A stretch of 64,000 nucleotides of DNA from Amycolatopsis acidicola (GCF_007713735.2 NZ_VMNW02000005.1:1-64000); one strand, 5' to 3'; positions 1 to 8,178 are shown, counted from the first letter of the stretch. The notes: generated by a model not told the origin, from the letters alone. Program-made: numbers and translations.

Positions 1-36
1 GCCCCGCTCCGCCCCCGACCCAAGGACCGTTCCCCG

Positions 37-933
37 ATGCGCGCAAGTTTCGTCTTCAGCGAGGTCTTCACCGGCTTACGCCGGAACGTCACGATGACCA
101 TCGCCATGATCATCACCACCGCGGTGTCCCTCGGCATGCTCGGCGGTGGTCTGCTGATCGTGCGGACGATCGACAAGATGCAGGTCGACTACATGGCCGA
201 CGTCGAGGTCTCGATCTACCTGACTCAGGACGTCAGCTCGAACGACAAGGACTGCTCGCAGGACCCGTGCCGCAGCCTGCGCCAGGACATCCAGAACAAC
301 CCGGCCGTCGAGTCGGTGGTGTTCGAGAACCGCGACCAGGCCTACGCCCGGTTCAAGAAGATCTTCCAGGACAACCCGATCCTGGTGCAGTCCGCGCGGC
401 CGGAGGCACTCCCGGCGTCGCTGCAGATCAAGCTGCACGACCCGAGCCGCAGCGAGATCGTCCAGCAGCAGTACGGCACCCGGCCCGGCGTGGACCGGGT
501 CGAGGACCAGCAGCAGTTCCTGAACCGCTTCTTCGGCGTGCTCGGGGCTGTCCGGGACGGCACCTTCGTCATCGCGCTCGTGCAGGCGCTCGCCGCCCTG
601 CTGCTGATCTCGAACACCGTGCAGATTTCGGCGTTCACGCGGCGGACCGAAGTGGGCATCATGCGGCTGGTCGGCGCCACCCGCTGGTATACCCAGCTGC
701 CATTCCTGCTGGAGGCGGTGATGACCGGCATCGTCGGCTCGGTGCTGGCGATACTCGGGCTGATCGGGTTGAAGTACACCTTCCTCGACAAGATCCTCGG
801 CGTCGCCTCAGGGGTGATCCCGCACATAGAAGTACTGGACATCATCGTGATCTCGCCGTGGCTGCTGCTGACGTCGATCATCATCTCGGCGACCACCGGC
901 TACGTGACATTGCGCTTGTATGTCCGGCATTGA
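37..933 (+). CDS. ftsX: Cell division protein FtsX
   Basis: FtsX is the membrane partner of the ATPase FtsE; FtsEX acts at the division site and controls cell-wall hydrolases outside the membrane. The 298-residue product has one N-terminal membrane segment (about 22-42), an external domain (about 45-170) with a CSQDPC cysteine pair, then three C-terminal helices, the usual FtsX layout. AAGGACC lies ahead of the ATG. No part of ftsE is recognisable in the 36 bases upstream; it probably ends just outside the window. smpB follows 20 bases later, an order common in Actinobacteria. Codon 14 is the rare leucine codon TTA. Confidence 0.96.
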   Translation: MRASFVFSEVFTGLRRNVTMTIAMIITTAVSLGMLGGGLLIVRTIDKMQVDYMADVEVSIYLTQDVSSNDKDCSQDPCRSLRQDIQNNPAVESVVFENRDQAYARFKKIFQDNPILVQSARPEALPASLQIKLHDPSRSEIVQQQYGTRPGVDRVEDQQQFLNRFFGVLGAVRDGTFVIALVQALAALLLISNTVQISAFTRRTEVGIMRLVGATRWYTQLPFLLEAVMTGIVGSVLAILGLIGLKYTFLDKILGVASGVIPHIEVLDIIVISPWLLLTSIIISATTGYVTLRLYVRH

Positions 934-946
934 CCCGTACTAACCT
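916..946 (+). promoter_or_regulatory. Candidate leaderless promoter for smpB
   Basis: TAACCT at 941-946 fits the actinobacterial TANNNT -10 element and lies exactly 6 bases before the smpB ATG at 953, the spacing of leaderless transcripts. TTGTAT at 916-921 is a possible but widely spaced -35. There is no good ribosome binding site before smpB, which favours a leaderless message. This is inference from spacing only. Confidence 0.4.
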
Positions 947-952
947 GGAACT

Positions 953-1429
953 ATGCCCAAGGAACGTGGCCAGAAGGTGATCGTGTCGAACCGCCGTGCG
1001 CGGCACGACTACTCGATCATGGACACCTACGAGGCCGGTATCGCGCTGATGGGCACCGAGGTGAAGAGCCTGCGCGTCGGGCGTGCCTCGCTGGCGGACG
1101 CGTTCGCCACGGTGGACGACGGCGAGGTGTGGCTGCGCAACCTGCACATCCCGGAGTACGAGCACGGCACCTGGACCAACCACGAGGCGCGGCGGCACCG
1201 CAAGCTGCTGCTGCACCGCGGTGAGATCGAGAAGCTGATCGGGAAGACGAAGGAAAGCGGCCTTTCGCTGGTGCCGCTGTCGATGTACTTCAAGGACGGC
1301 AAGGTCAAGGTCGAGCTCGCGCTGGCGAAGGGCAAGAAGTCCTACGACAAGCGGCAGGACCTGGCCAAGCGGGACGCCCAGCGCGAGATGACCCGGGCGA
1401 TGGGCCGCGCGCTGAAGGGGCGTCGCTGA
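953..1429 (+). CDS. smpB: SsrA-binding protein SmpB
   Basis: SmpB binds tmRNA and delivers it to stalled ribosomes for trans-translation. The 158-residue product is full length and shows the family hallmarks: the N-terminal [12 protein letters not shown] stretch, GTEVKSLR, the NLHIPEY segment, and a basic C-terminal tail from about residue 130 ([10 protein letters not shown] onward) that mimics the missing tRNA stem in the decoding centre. It lies 20 bases after ftsX. Its RNA partner ssrA is in the same window at 7746. Confidence 0.97.
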   Translation: MPKERGQKVIVSNRRARHDYSIMDTYEAGIALMGTEVKSLRVGRASLADAFATVDDGEVWLRNLHIPEYEHGTWTNHEARRHRKLLLHRGEIEKLIGKTKESGLSLVPLSMYFKDGKVKVELALAKGKKSYDKRQDLAKRDAQREMTRAMGRALKGRR

Positions 1430-1431
1430 TC

Positions 1432-2328
1432 GTGGAGGCCGGCCCGGAGCGCGACGAGGACATCGCGTCGTGGGTTCGAGGGCTGGGCCTCGACGGCCTG
1501 GTCGACCTGCACCTGCATTTCCTCCCGGACCGGATGATGACCAAGGTCTGGGCCTACTTCGACGCGGTCGAGGAACGGCTCGGCGCGGCCTGGCCGGTCT
1601 GGTATCGCACGTCGGAGGCCGAGCGGCTCGCGACGCTCGAGTCCTTCGGAGTGCTGCGGTTCGCGCCGCTGGCGTACCCGCACAAGCCCGGGATGGCGGA
1701 GTGGCTCAACGGCTGGCTGGCCGATTTCGCCGGCCGGGTGCCGGCGGCGGTGCCGACGGCGACGTTCTACCCGGAACCGGCCGCGGGATCCTATGTGGAA
1801 TCCGCGCTGCGAGCGGGGGTCCGTTGCTTCAAGGCGCACGTGCAAGTGGGTGCGTACGATCCGCGTGACGAGCTGTTGAGCCCGGTGTGGGGTGCGATCG
1901 CGGAGGCCGGGGTCCCGGTGGTAGTGCACGCGGGGCACGGGCCCGAGCGGGGGCCGTACACGGGGCTCGACGTTTTCGGCGAGGTCCTGACGCGGCATCC
2001 GCGCCTCACCGCGGTGCTCGCGCACGCCGGGATGCCCGACTACGAGGACGCGCTCGAACTGGTGCACCGGTATCCCCGGACGTACCTCGACACGACGATG
2101 GTCGGCGTGCCGTTCACCGAGAAACTGATGCCGAGCCCGGCGGACTGGGTGGGCAGGGTGGCCGACATCGCCGACCGGATCGCGTTCGGCACCGATTTCC
2201 CGAACATCCCGTACCCCTATTCGGCGCAGTTGCGGGCGATCGCCGGCTGGGCGGCCGACGATCGACTCGGCGAAGCGTTCCTGCGGCTCGTCCTGCACGA
2301 CACTCCGGCGAAGCTGCTCAACCTCTGA
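1432..2328 (+). CDS. Amidohydrolase-related (amidohydrolase 2 family) protein
   Basis: This is a 298-residue TIM-barrel metal-dependent hydrolase of the amidohydrolase-related family. Visible motifs are DLHLH near residue 25 (first metal ligands), VHAGHG, AHAGMPDYED and GTDFPNIPY near the end, which supplies the usual C-terminal aspartate. The substrate is unknown. The GTG at 1432 follows the smpB stop by two bases, suggesting co-transcription. Its 3' end overlaps the convergent acyltransferase gene by 11 bases. Confidence 0.85.
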   Translation: MEAGPERDEDIASWVRGLGLDGLVDLHLHFLPDRMMTKVWAYFDAVEERLGAAWPVWYRTSEAERLATLESFGVLRFAPLAYPHKPGMAEWLNGWLADFAGRVPAAVPTATFYPEPAAGSYVESALRAGVRCFKAHVQVGAYDPRDELLSPVWGAIAEAGVPVVVHAGHGPERGPYTGLDVFGEVLTRHPRLTAVLAHAGMPDYEDALELVHRYPRTYLDTTMVGVPFTEKLMPSPADWVGRVADIADRIAFGTDFPNIPYPYSAQLRAIAGWAADDRLGEAFLRLVLHDTPAKLLNL

Positions 2329-3598
2329 CCGGAGCCGGAACCCGTTTGCCGGCAAGGAGAACGCTCACCAGCACGAGGCAGGCCCAGGGGACCGGGCCGT
2401 CGAGCAGGGTGCCGTCCGGGGGAGTGGTGAAGCCGCGGGCGGCGAATCCGAGCAATCCGACGGAGCCGGTCACCGCGGCAACGGCGAGACGTGTCGTGGA
2501 AGCGCCGGAAACGCCCGAGTGTCCCGTTGTCTCGAAGCGACCGAAGATGCGCAGCAGCCCGAAAAGGACGGCCCCCGCGCTGGCGATCCACAGTGGCGCG
2601 GCCGCGAGCCAGCGTGCGGTGCCGGGTTCCGGTGTAGCGTAACCGAAACCGATCACGCTCACGCCGGTGATGACGACCAGCGCGGGCATATGCCACAGGT
2701 ACACGCTCATGAAACGCGCGCCGATCCAGCGCAGCGCCGAGCCCGTTCCCGGCCGGTCCGCGAGCGCGGCCAGCCTGGGGCGCAGTGCCAGCACGAGGCC
2801 GATCTGTCCGACTGCGAGCGACAACAGGACGGCGGTCGGCGGGCTCATGTTCGACACCGCGGCGCCCGGCATCCCGATCATGCTGGTCGGGTAGGGGCCG
2901 AAAGCCACCAGCAAGGCCGTCACCCCGAACCCGCCGAAGCAAAGCTTCATTGCTCCGGAACTGCCGATTGCGCCGAGCTTGCCTTCGGTGTAATGGAACC
3001 CGAGCTGGTGCACGGCCATCCATACGAAGATCGCGTTGGCATAGCCGATCATGGGCATGCCGTCGAAGCGCGCGAAGTCGACCAGCGCGGCCAGCCCGGC
3101 GAGCGTCAGCGGGACGGCGATACCGAATCGCCGGTGCGCGGCGACCATGAGCGGTGTCGCGAGGATCAGGAGCAAATACACCCCGAGGAACCACAGCAAC
3201 TGCCCGGCGATCGCGCCCGCGACATGGAGCGGCTGCTCTGGAACACCGAAGCCGCGCAAGAGACCGGGTACGCCCAGCCAGACCGCGGCCAGCGGGAGCA
3301 CGGGAAGCATGAGCCTGCCGATGCGCGCGGCGAGCCACGCGCGGGCCGACGGCGCGCGCCGCAGCGAGATGAGATTTGCTGCGCCGCCGGCGAAGAACAC
3401 GAGCGGCATCACGTTGGACAGCCACGTGAAGATCGCCCAGCCCGGGGTGGTCAATGCGTTGCCGGTGGTGAGAAAACCGTTGTGGTAGCTCAAAACCGGC
3501 ATCAGCCAGTGCTGGCCGATCACCGCGAGGATGGCTCCGGCTCGGACCACGTCGAGGAATTTGTCCCGTGACTGCCGCTCGGACAGGCTTGTTGGCAT
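2318..3598 (-). CDS. Membrane acyltransferase, acyltransferase 3 family
   Basis: This product of about 426 residues has roughly ten hydrophobic helices and opens with the family signature DVVRAGAILAVIGQHW, whose histidine is characteristic of acyltransferase 3 proteins. These enzymes move acyl groups onto sugars, antibiotics or envelope components at the inner membrane; the acceptor here is unknown. I chose the ATG at 3598; a GTG two codons upstream (3604) is also possible. A TAGGG/CCCTA inverted repeat lies 85 bases upstream and may be an operator. Confidence 0.8.
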   Translation of the reverse strand: MPTSLSERQSRDKFLDVVRAGAILAVIGQHWLMPVLSYHNGFLTTGNALTTPGWAIFTWLSNVMPLVFFAGGAANLISLRRAPSARAWLAARIGRLMLPVLPLAAVWLGVPGLLRGFGVPEQPLHVAGAIAGQLLWFLGVYLLLILATPLMVAAHRRFGIAVPLTLAGLAALVDFARFDGMPMIGYANAIFVWMAVHQLGFHYTEGKLGAIGSSGAMKLCFGGFGVTALLVAFGPYPTSMIGMPGAAVSNMSPPTAVLLSLAVGQIGLVLALRPRLAALADRPGTGSALRWIGARFMSVYLWHMPALVVITGVSVIGFGYATPEPGTARWLAAAPLWIASAGAVLFGLLRIFGRFETTGHSGVSGASTTRLAVAAVTGSVGLLGFAARGFTTPPDGTLLDGPVPWACLVLVSVLLAGKRVPAPVRG

Positions 3599-3682
3599 GG
3601 CCACAAGCCTGGTCCGGCAAGGCCTTTCGGGCAGCCGTGCCAGCCGCCGTCTTGATCGTGGGGTTCAGCGGGGGAGTGCTGG

Positions 3683-3696
3683 TAGGGCGTGCCCTA
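3683..3696. promoter_or_regulatory. TAGGG-N4-CCCTA inverted repeat (candidate operator or terminator)
   Basis: TAGGGCGTGCCCTA is a perfect inverted repeat, extendable to GTAGGGC/GCCCTAC at 3682-3697. It sits between the small gene ending at 3698 and the acyltransferase start. Twelve of its 14 bases match the repeat at 7673-7686 upstream of the sensor operon, so a shared response-regulator site is possible. Without a T-run on either side it is a poor terminator. Confidence 0.4.
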
Positions 3697-3697
3697 C

Positions 3698-3913
3698 TCA
3701 GACCTCGTCGACCTCCGGGGTCGCGAGCCCGCACAGCCGGTATTCCCAGCCGTTTTCGGGCGTGTAACCGAGCCGGTAGTGCGTCTCGATCTTGGGGCCG
3801 TCGTGCAGGTGCACGTGCCGCATGACGCTGCCGCGCACCGGCTCGGAATCGCCGAGCGCCTGCACTCGTCCGTCCAGGGGACCGCCGAAGAAGCGGACGC
3901 TTACCTCGGTCAT
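3698..3913 (-). CDS. Small conserved-looking hypothetical protein
   Basis: This 71-residue soluble protein starts with VRFFGGPLDGRV, a phrase I associate with small uncharacterised actinobacterial and phage proteins. The gene is supported by a strong GGAGGG ribosome binding site a few bases before its ATG. It contains no membrane segment, no cysteine cluster and no catalytic motif that I recognise. It lies upstream of and co-directional with the acyltransferase gene, about 100 bases away. No function can be assigned. Confidence 0.6.
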   Translation of the reverse strand: MTEVSVRFFGGPLDGRVQALGDSEPVRGSVMRHVHLHDGPKIETHYRLGYTPENGWEYRLCGLATPEVDEV

Positions 3914-4002
3914 GTGTCCCTCCGGGAAAAGCTCGGGGTGCTGACGTCCGCCTATGGTAGGTGAGCTCTCGGCCGTTTGCCGCCCTCAGATCGGGTGAGA
4001 GT

Positions 4003-4458
4003 TCACCACACGGGACGAAGTGTCACAGGCCGGCGCGTGGCCGTGTCCCGGACGAACTCGCGCAGTCCGTTTTGGAGCTGGTCCAACTGGTCGGCGCCGA
4101 TCAGCCCCGCCCAGTGGCGCTCGATTTCCGCTGACCAGAACACCATGCGTTCGATGCAGAACCAACCGCGCTGGGTGAGCCTGATCAGGCGGCTGCGGCG
4201 GTCGGTCGGATGTGGTCGTCGCTCTACGTAGCCGCGTTGGGTGAGCTCGTCGATGAGCTGGACCGCGGCCTGCTTGGTCATGCCGAGGTGTTCTCCCAGT
4301 TCGACCGCGGTCACGCCTTCGGGGCGATGGGACAGGTACTGGAAGGTGAAGGCGTGCGCGGGACGTACGTCGCTGAAGCCTTCCGCCGCCAGGTTCTCGT
4401 GAAGCTGATCTATGACGGCGCGGAACGTCAGCGCGAGGAGTCCCGGTAGTTCGCTCAT
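4003..4458 (-). CDS. MarR-family transcriptional regulator
   Basis: This is a 151-residue winged-helix regulator. The recognition region is VTAVELGEHLGMTKQAAVQLIDELTQ (shown here as VTAVELGEHLGMTKQAAVQ, residues about 48-66), followed by the wing RRPHPTDRRSRLIRLT. A longer reading from TTG at 4527 exists, but the ATG at 4458 has a GGGAAGAG ribosome binding site. It also leaves both operator palindromes (4477-4491, 4523-4537) outside the coding region, as expected for autoregulation. It is divergent from a cupin gene that it probably controls. Confidence 0.88.
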   Translation of the reverse strand: MSELPGLLALTFRAVIDQLHENLAAEGFSDVRPAHAFTFQYLSHRPEGVTAVELGEHLGMTKQAAVQLIDELTQRGYVERRPHPTDRRSRLIRLTQRGWFCIERMVFWSAEIERHWAGLIGADQLDQLQNGLREFVRDTATRRPVTLRPVW

Positions 4459-4476
4459 CGACAACTCTTCCCATTG

Positions 4477-4491
4477 GTCAAGCTGCTTGAC
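4477..4491. promoter_or_regulatory. MarR operator 1
   Basis: GTCAAG-CTG-CTTGAC is a perfect 6-3-6 inverted repeat. It is repeated nearly identically 46 bp away (centre to centre) in the same divergent promoter region between the marR and cupin genes, which is the classic arrangement for a MarR-family autorepressor. Confidence 0.7.
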
Positions 4492-4522
4492 TAGTTGGTC
4501 AGGCGTCTTTACTGTATTTCTC

Positions 4523-4537
4523 GTCAAGTTGCTTGAC
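4523..4537. promoter_or_regulatory. MarR operator 2
   Basis: GTCAAG-TTG-CTTGAC is the second copy of the same 6-3-6 palindrome. It ends 16 bases before the cupin ATG, so a bound regulator would block access to the cupin promoter or start region. Confidence 0.7.
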
Positions 4538-4553
4538 TACTTTGGAGGTTTCC

Positions 4554-4925
4554 ATGACAGTCGCCTCGCTCGCCGACGCTCCCCGGTTCGAGAACTTCGG
4601 CTTCGTGTTCCGCCCGCTCGCCGTGCCCAGCCGCGGCTCAACCGAGTTGGCGGTGTGGACGCTCGAAATGCCCCCAGGCGCTACAGGCGAAAGACACACT
4701 GTGAGCTGCGAAGAGGTCTTCGTGCTTCAGGCGGGCGAAGTGCGATTCGAGGTCGGCGACACCGTGCCCGACGTCGCGGTCGGAGACGCCGTCATCGTTC
4801 CGCCTGGTGGGTCGCTACGCCTGTCCAACCCGGGCAGCTCGTTGGCGAGGCTCGTCGTCTGCACGTCGAAAGGAATCCTCGGCACGATCAAGGGAAAGAC
4901 CATCGTGCCGCCCTGGGCCCAGTGA
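4554..4925 (+). CDS. Cupin-domain protein
   Basis: This 123-residue single-domain cupin carries motif 1-like GERHTVSCEEVFVLQAGEV and motif 2-like VGDAVIVPPGG segments, with glutamates and one histidine available for metal binding. Small cupins of this kind are sugar or small-molecule isomerases, dioxygenases or ligand sensors; the role is not determined. The ATG at 4554 has a GGAGG site 7 bases upstream and is preferred over TTG at 4533. It is divergent from the marR gene and very likely its target. Confidence 0.8.
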   Translation: MTVASLADAPRFENFGFVFRPLAVPSRGSTELAVWTLEMPPGATGERHTVSCEEVFVLQAGEVRFEVGDTVPDVAVGDAVIVPPGGSLRLSNPGSSLARLVVCTSKGILGTIKGKTIVPPWAQ

Positions 4926-4932
4926 CCGGGAG

Positions 4933-5052
4933 AGCAATGAATGTTTGCTACGGCTCGGCTCGCGCGGCAGGTGCGGCGGGCCGGGGCGTAGCAAACGTTC
5001 CTTGCTCCCCGCGGGCAGGTGAGGGGCGGCATTGGAGCAAACGCACCTTGCT
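4933..5052. repeat. Three copies of a 17-bp AGCAA...TTGCT dispersed repeat
   Basis: Copies lie at 4933-4949 (reverse), 4990-5006 and 5036-5052. The forward consensus is AGCAAACGYNCCTTGCT, an imperfect palindrome with AGCAA/TTGCT ends. They fill the gap between the convergent cupin and response-regulator genes; the last copy ends three bases from the regulator stop codon. Confidence 0.75.
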
Positions 5053-5054
5053 CC

Positions 5055-5699
5055 TCAGGTGCGGCCGAGGTAGGTGAGGACGGCGCGGACCCGCCGGTGT
5101 TCCTCGGAACTGGCCTCGAGGCCGAGTTTCGCGAAGATGTTGCCGATGTGCTTTTCCACGGCGCCCTGCGAGACCACCAGCGTGGCTCCGATCGCCGTGT
5201 TGGACAGGCCTTGCGCCATCAGGCCCAGCACCTCGGATTCGCGCGCGGTCAGTGAGTCGAGCGGGTTCTTGCGGCCACGTGCCATCAACTGCGCGATCAC
5301 CTCCGGGTCGATCGCGGTGCCGCCGCGGGCGACCCGCTGTACCGCGTCGAGGAATTCGGCGACATCGGCCACCCGCTCCTTGAGCAGGTAACCGACACCG
5401 CCGGCCCCGCCGGAGAGCAGTTCGACCGCATAGCTTTCCTCGACATACTGCGAAAGAACCAGCACCGGCAGGCCCGGTACCGCCTGGCGCGCGCCCAGCG
5501 CGGCGCGCAGGCCTTCGTCGGTGAAGGTGGGCGGCATCCGCACGTCCACGATCGCCAGATCCGGCCGGTGCGTCACCGCCGCCTGCACCAGATCATCGCC
5601 GTTGTCCACGGCCGCCACGGTTTCGATGCCCTCGTCCGCCAGCAGCCGCTGCACCCCGGCCCGCAGCAGGACGGCATCCTCCGCGATCACAACCCGCAT
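5055..5699 (-). CDS. LuxR/NarL-type response regulator
   Basis: This 214-residue regulator has a receiver domain (about 1-120) with acidic residues near the start (AED), the phospho-acceptor D52 in AIVDVRMPP, and a conserved lysine in LLKERV. A LuxR-type helix-turn-helix follows (about 148-205, LTARESEVLGLMAQGLSN onward). It is the cognate partner of the histidine kinase encoded 52 bases upstream on the same strand. GGAG lies 7 bases before the ATG. Its site may be the TAGGG/CCCTA repeat upstream of the operon. Confidence 0.92.
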   Translation of the reverse strand: MRVVIAEDAVLLRAGVQRLLADEGIETVAAVDNGDDLVQAAVTHRPDLAIVDVRMPPTFTDEGLRAALGARQAVPGLPVLVLSQYVEESYAVELLSGGAGGVGYLLKERVADVAEFLDAVQRVARGGTAIDPEVIAQLMARGRKNPLDSLTARESEVLGLMAQGLSNTAIGATLVVSQGAVEKHIGNIFAKLGLEASSEEHRRVRAVLTYLGRT

Positions 5700-5751
5700 G
5701 CCCGCTCCCCAGTCCGTGAGTTAGTCGAGGGCTATTCACTCACGGCCGGGC

Positions 5752-6897
5752 TCACCACTGACACGGCAGGTCGGCCCGGATGACCGTCGGGCCACCGGAG
5801 GGACTGACCACCGTGATCACGCCGTCGATCGTCGCCGCGCGGTCCGCCAGGCCGGCGAGGCCACCGCCCGGGCGCAACTCCGCCCCGCCGCGGCCGTTGT
5901 CGGTGATCTCGACGATCACTTTTTCGTCCGTGCGCCACACTTTCACCCCGGCTTCGGTGGCGCCGGAATGCTTGGCGACATTGGCCAAAGTCTCGCCGAC
6001 GATGAAGTACGCGGTGGTCTCGACCGCGGCAGGCGGGCGCGGTTCGACCTCCACCCGCACCTCGACCGGGATCGGCGATTTCGCCGCCTGCGCGGACAAC
6101 GCGGCGTCCAGACCACGATCGCCGAGCACCGCCGGGTAGATCCCGCGGGCCAGATCCCGCAACTCCGACACGGCCAGTTTCGCGTCCGCGTGCGCCTCGT
6201 CGATCAATGCGCGGACGCCTTCCGGATCACCCGTCTTCATCTTGTTCTTCGCGCGGCCAAGGCTCATCGCGACGGCGACGAGGCGTTGCTGCGCGCCGTC
6301 GTGCAGATCCCGTTCTATACGACGGCGTTCGGCCTCGGCGGCGTCCACGCCACGGGCCCTCGACGCCTGCAGGTGCTGCGCCTTCACCGCGAGCCGCTCG
6401 GCCTTGTTCGGGCCCAGCAAAGCGATCGCGAGCGAACCGTGCATCCAGCCGATCCACGGCGCCACCCAGATCGCCATCGGCAGCAGGATGATCGACGCCA
6501 GCCCGATCGCGCCCTCGGCGACCGCCAGCGGGAACGACAACAGCAGGAAACCGAGATCGCGCCATGTCGTGGGATCGACCAGCCGATACCGCCACCGTCG
6601 AAGCAAAGGTCCCTCGGTCGGCAGGCGGTCGGCGTCGGGGAGCGGGGTGTCGAGCATGCGCCTCGCGAAGCGGCGTTCCAGGTCGCCGAAACCGCGCACC
6701 ATGCTCGTCGTGAGCATCAGCAGCGGGATGCCGACCCAGATCACGACGGTGCCGATCCCGACCGCCAGCAACGTCACGATCAGCACGAACTCGACCAGCC
6801 GGAGTACGAACCCCGTGATCAGGTAGGTGATGGTGCGCACGGCCCGGGGTCGCGGCTGTTCGAGCGGCGCCCGCTCCTCGGCCATGTCACTCATCAT
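5752..6897 (-). CDS. Membrane sensor histidine kinase (HisKA_3 type with PF13796-like sensor)
   Basis: The 381-residue kinase has an N-terminal sensor with four hydrophobic helices (about 22-65 and 115-162), the putative-sensor arrangement of actinobacteria. A HisKA_3 dimerisation domain follows with H199 in ERDLHDGAQQRL, then a HATPase_c domain with ETLANVAKHS (N box) and DNGRGG (G1 box). It presumably phosphorylates the downstream regulator. Its ATG overlaps the stop of the upstream sensor gene (ATGA), so the two are translationally coupled. The signal is unknown. Confidence 0.92.
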   Translation of the reverse strand: MMSDMAEERAPLEQPRPRAVRTITYLITGFVLRLVEFVLIVTLLAVGIGTVVIWVGIPLLMLTTSMVRGFGDLERRFARRMLDTPLPDADRLPTEGPLLRRWRYRLVDPTTWRDLGFLLLSFPLAVAEGAIGLASIILLPMAIWVAPWIGWMHGSLAIALLGPNKAERLAVKAQHLQASRARGVDAAEAERRRIERDLHDGAQQRLVAVAMSLGRAKNKMKTGDPEGVRALIDEAHADAKLAVSELRDLARGIYPAVLGDRGLDAALSAQAAKSPIPVEVRVEVEPRPPAAVETTAYFIVGETLANVAKHSGATEAGVKVWRTDEKVIVEITDNGRGGAELRPGGGLAGLADRAATIDGVITVVSPSGGPTVIRADLPCQW

Positions 6898-7586
6898 GCC
6901 ACCGAGTGAACCGCGGCCGGGGTGGCTTCATCGGCTTCCGCCAGCCGTTTCGCGAACGGCCCTGGCCCCAGGATGAACCTCGCGATCCTCGCGTGGGCGC
7001 TACCCAGCGCGCGGGTCAGCACGAACGCCAGCGCCAGCACGAACAATCCCAGCGCGGCCCACGGCAACGCCTTGACCGGAGAGTCGACGACGATCCAGCG
7101 TTCGTCGTAGCCGGGGAAGAAATACGCGCCGTCGGGCAGATAGCGGTAGTAGAAAGGCAAACCGGCCAAGGCCAGCCCGCTCGACCAGGCCGTCACCATG
7201 ATCGTGAACTCCGCGATGCCCAGCGGGAACAGCAGAACCAGATAGCCGAGGTCCCGCCAGCTCGCGGGGTCCAGCAACCGCGCACGCCAGCGCGCACGCT
7301 GTCCCGTCGCCGGCAGCGGCCGGTACGGCGACGCCACATAGGTCCGGAGCATCCCGTGCACACGGGCGCGTTCGCCGCGCGCCGCCGCCCGGCTGCCCAG
7401 GAAGAGCAGCGCCAGCACCGGCAGGCCGGCCCAGATGATCACTGTGCCGAGGCCGACCGACGTGAACGTGACGACGAACACGAAAGCCGCGATGCCCAGC
7501 GGCAGGTTGAGCAGCAGATACAGCAGAGAGCCGCCGACCGGTGGCCGGGGCCGGGTTTCGTCTCGTTCGAGCACCGCCGACGCCAT
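6894..7586 (-). CDS. Putative sensor-domain membrane protein linked to the two-component system
   Basis: This 230-residue membrane protein resembles the sensor half of the adjacent kinase (SLLYLLLNLPLGIAAFVF, then RLLDPASWRDLGYLVLLFP) but has no kinase domain, so it looks like a duplicated sensor that may tune signalling. Four to five hydrophobic helices are visible. I chose the ATG at 7586 because GGAGGAAGGACC precedes it; the in-frame extension to 7718 has no such site. It is the first gene of a three-gene operon with the kinase and regulator. Confidence 0.82.
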   Translation of the reverse strand: MASAVLERDETRPRPPVGGSLLYLLLNLPLGIAAFVFVVTFTSVGLGTVIIWAGLPVLALLFLGSRAAARGERARVHGMLRTYVASPYRPLPATGQRARWRARLLDPASWRDLGYLVLLFPLGIAEFTIMVTAWSSGLALAGLPFYYRYLPDGAYFFPGYDERWIVVDSPVKALPWAALGLFVLALAFVLTRALGSAHARIARFILGPGPFAKRLAEADEATPAAVHSVA

Positions 7587-7672
7587 GATCAGGTCCTTCC
7601 TCCGCCGGATACCCGACCAGCATCGCCTCGGCGCACCCCGGACTACCAGGGGGAACGCGGGCGTTTCCAAGG

Positions 7673-7686
7673 TAGGGAGAGCCCTA
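7673..7686. promoter_or_regulatory. TAGGG-N4-CCCTA inverted repeat upstream of the sensor operon
   Basis: TAGGGAGAGCCCTA, extendable to GGTAGGG/CCCTACC at 7671-7688, is a perfect inverted repeat about 85 bp upstream of the first gene of the two-component operon. It matches the repeat at 3683-3696. It is a candidate site for the operon's own LuxR-type regulator. Confidence 0.45.
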
Positions 7687-7700
7687 CCGGCGGCGGGGAA

Positions 7701-7728
7701 TGAACTCGGTTGCCGCACGCGTTAGACT
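7701..7728 (+). promoter_or_regulatory. ssrA: Candidate ssrA promoter
   Basis: TAGACT at 7723-7728 fits a -10 element 17 bases before the mature tmRNA 5' end, leaving room for a short 5' leader removed by RNase P. TGAACT at 7701-7706 is a weak -35 with 16-bp spacing. Confidence 0.35.
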
Positions 7729-7745
7729 TGACGAAACACCAACAA

Positions 7746-8116
7746 GGGGGTGAACGGTTTCGACTTTGGACGTTGAGTCAAGAGAAGCGTGCCGGTGCAG
7801 GCGAGAGACCACCGTAAGCGTCATCGCACTAAAATAAGCGCCAAGACGAATAGTCGCGCTGACTACGCCCTCGCCGCCTGAGCGAGCGCGTGTCTGTCGG
7901 CCCGGGGGCGCCTCCGCCCCGGTAGCCGGCATCAGCTAGGAGGCTCACCTACCGGACCCGGCCGCGGGGTCCGGATGGGAAAACCACAGCGGCTGGGCCC
8001 GCCACATCGGCTTGTTCGCGTGACCGATGGGGCCGAGTAGAGGCATAGCGAACTGCGCACGGAGAAGTCTTGGTGAGGCGCCAGAGGACCCGGGTTCAAT
8101 TCCCGGCACCTCCACC
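7746..8116 (+). ncRNA. ssrA: Transfer-messenger RNA (tmRNA)
   Basis: tmRNA rescues stalled ribosomes together with SmpB. The 5' end GGGGGTG pairs with CACCTCC at 8107-8113 to form the acceptor stem, with A8114 as discriminator, and the tRNA-like T arm (GGACCCGGGTTCAATTCCC) ends the molecule. The classic TGAACGGTTTCGACTTTGGA segment follows the 5' end. The tag reading frame starts at GCC (7840) after the AATAAGC context. The terminal A of CCA does not appear to be encoded. A strong terminator follows at 8125. Confidence 0.96.
7840..7881 (+). other. ssrA: tmRNA proteolysis-tag reading frame
   Basis: The resume codon GCC begins a 13-codon frame ending in TGA and encoding AKTNSRADYALAA. The last five residues YALAA match the degradation signal read by ClpXP-type proteases in actinobacteria; the first eight differ from the Streptomyces and Mycobacterium tags as I remember them. 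Confidence 0.93.
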
Positions 8117-8124
8117 CGAAATGG

Positions 8125-8159
8125 CCGGCGAGTGCTCGCGGTGAGCGCTCGCCGGTTTT
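8125..8159 (+). terminator. Rho-independent terminator of ssrA
   Basis: A 13-bp stem (CCGGCGAGTGCTC with GAGCGCTCGCCGG, one G-T pair) and a 5-base loop are followed by TTTT, nine bases after the tmRNA 3' end. Confidence 0.85.
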
Positions 8160-8178
8160 CGTGTGTCGGTCCTTGTTT

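Noticed and set aside
2217..3734. A 505-codon minus-strand frame over the acyltransferase gene
   Set aside because: It is out of frame with the clear acyltransferase signature and has a low-complexity Arg/Pro-rich composition.
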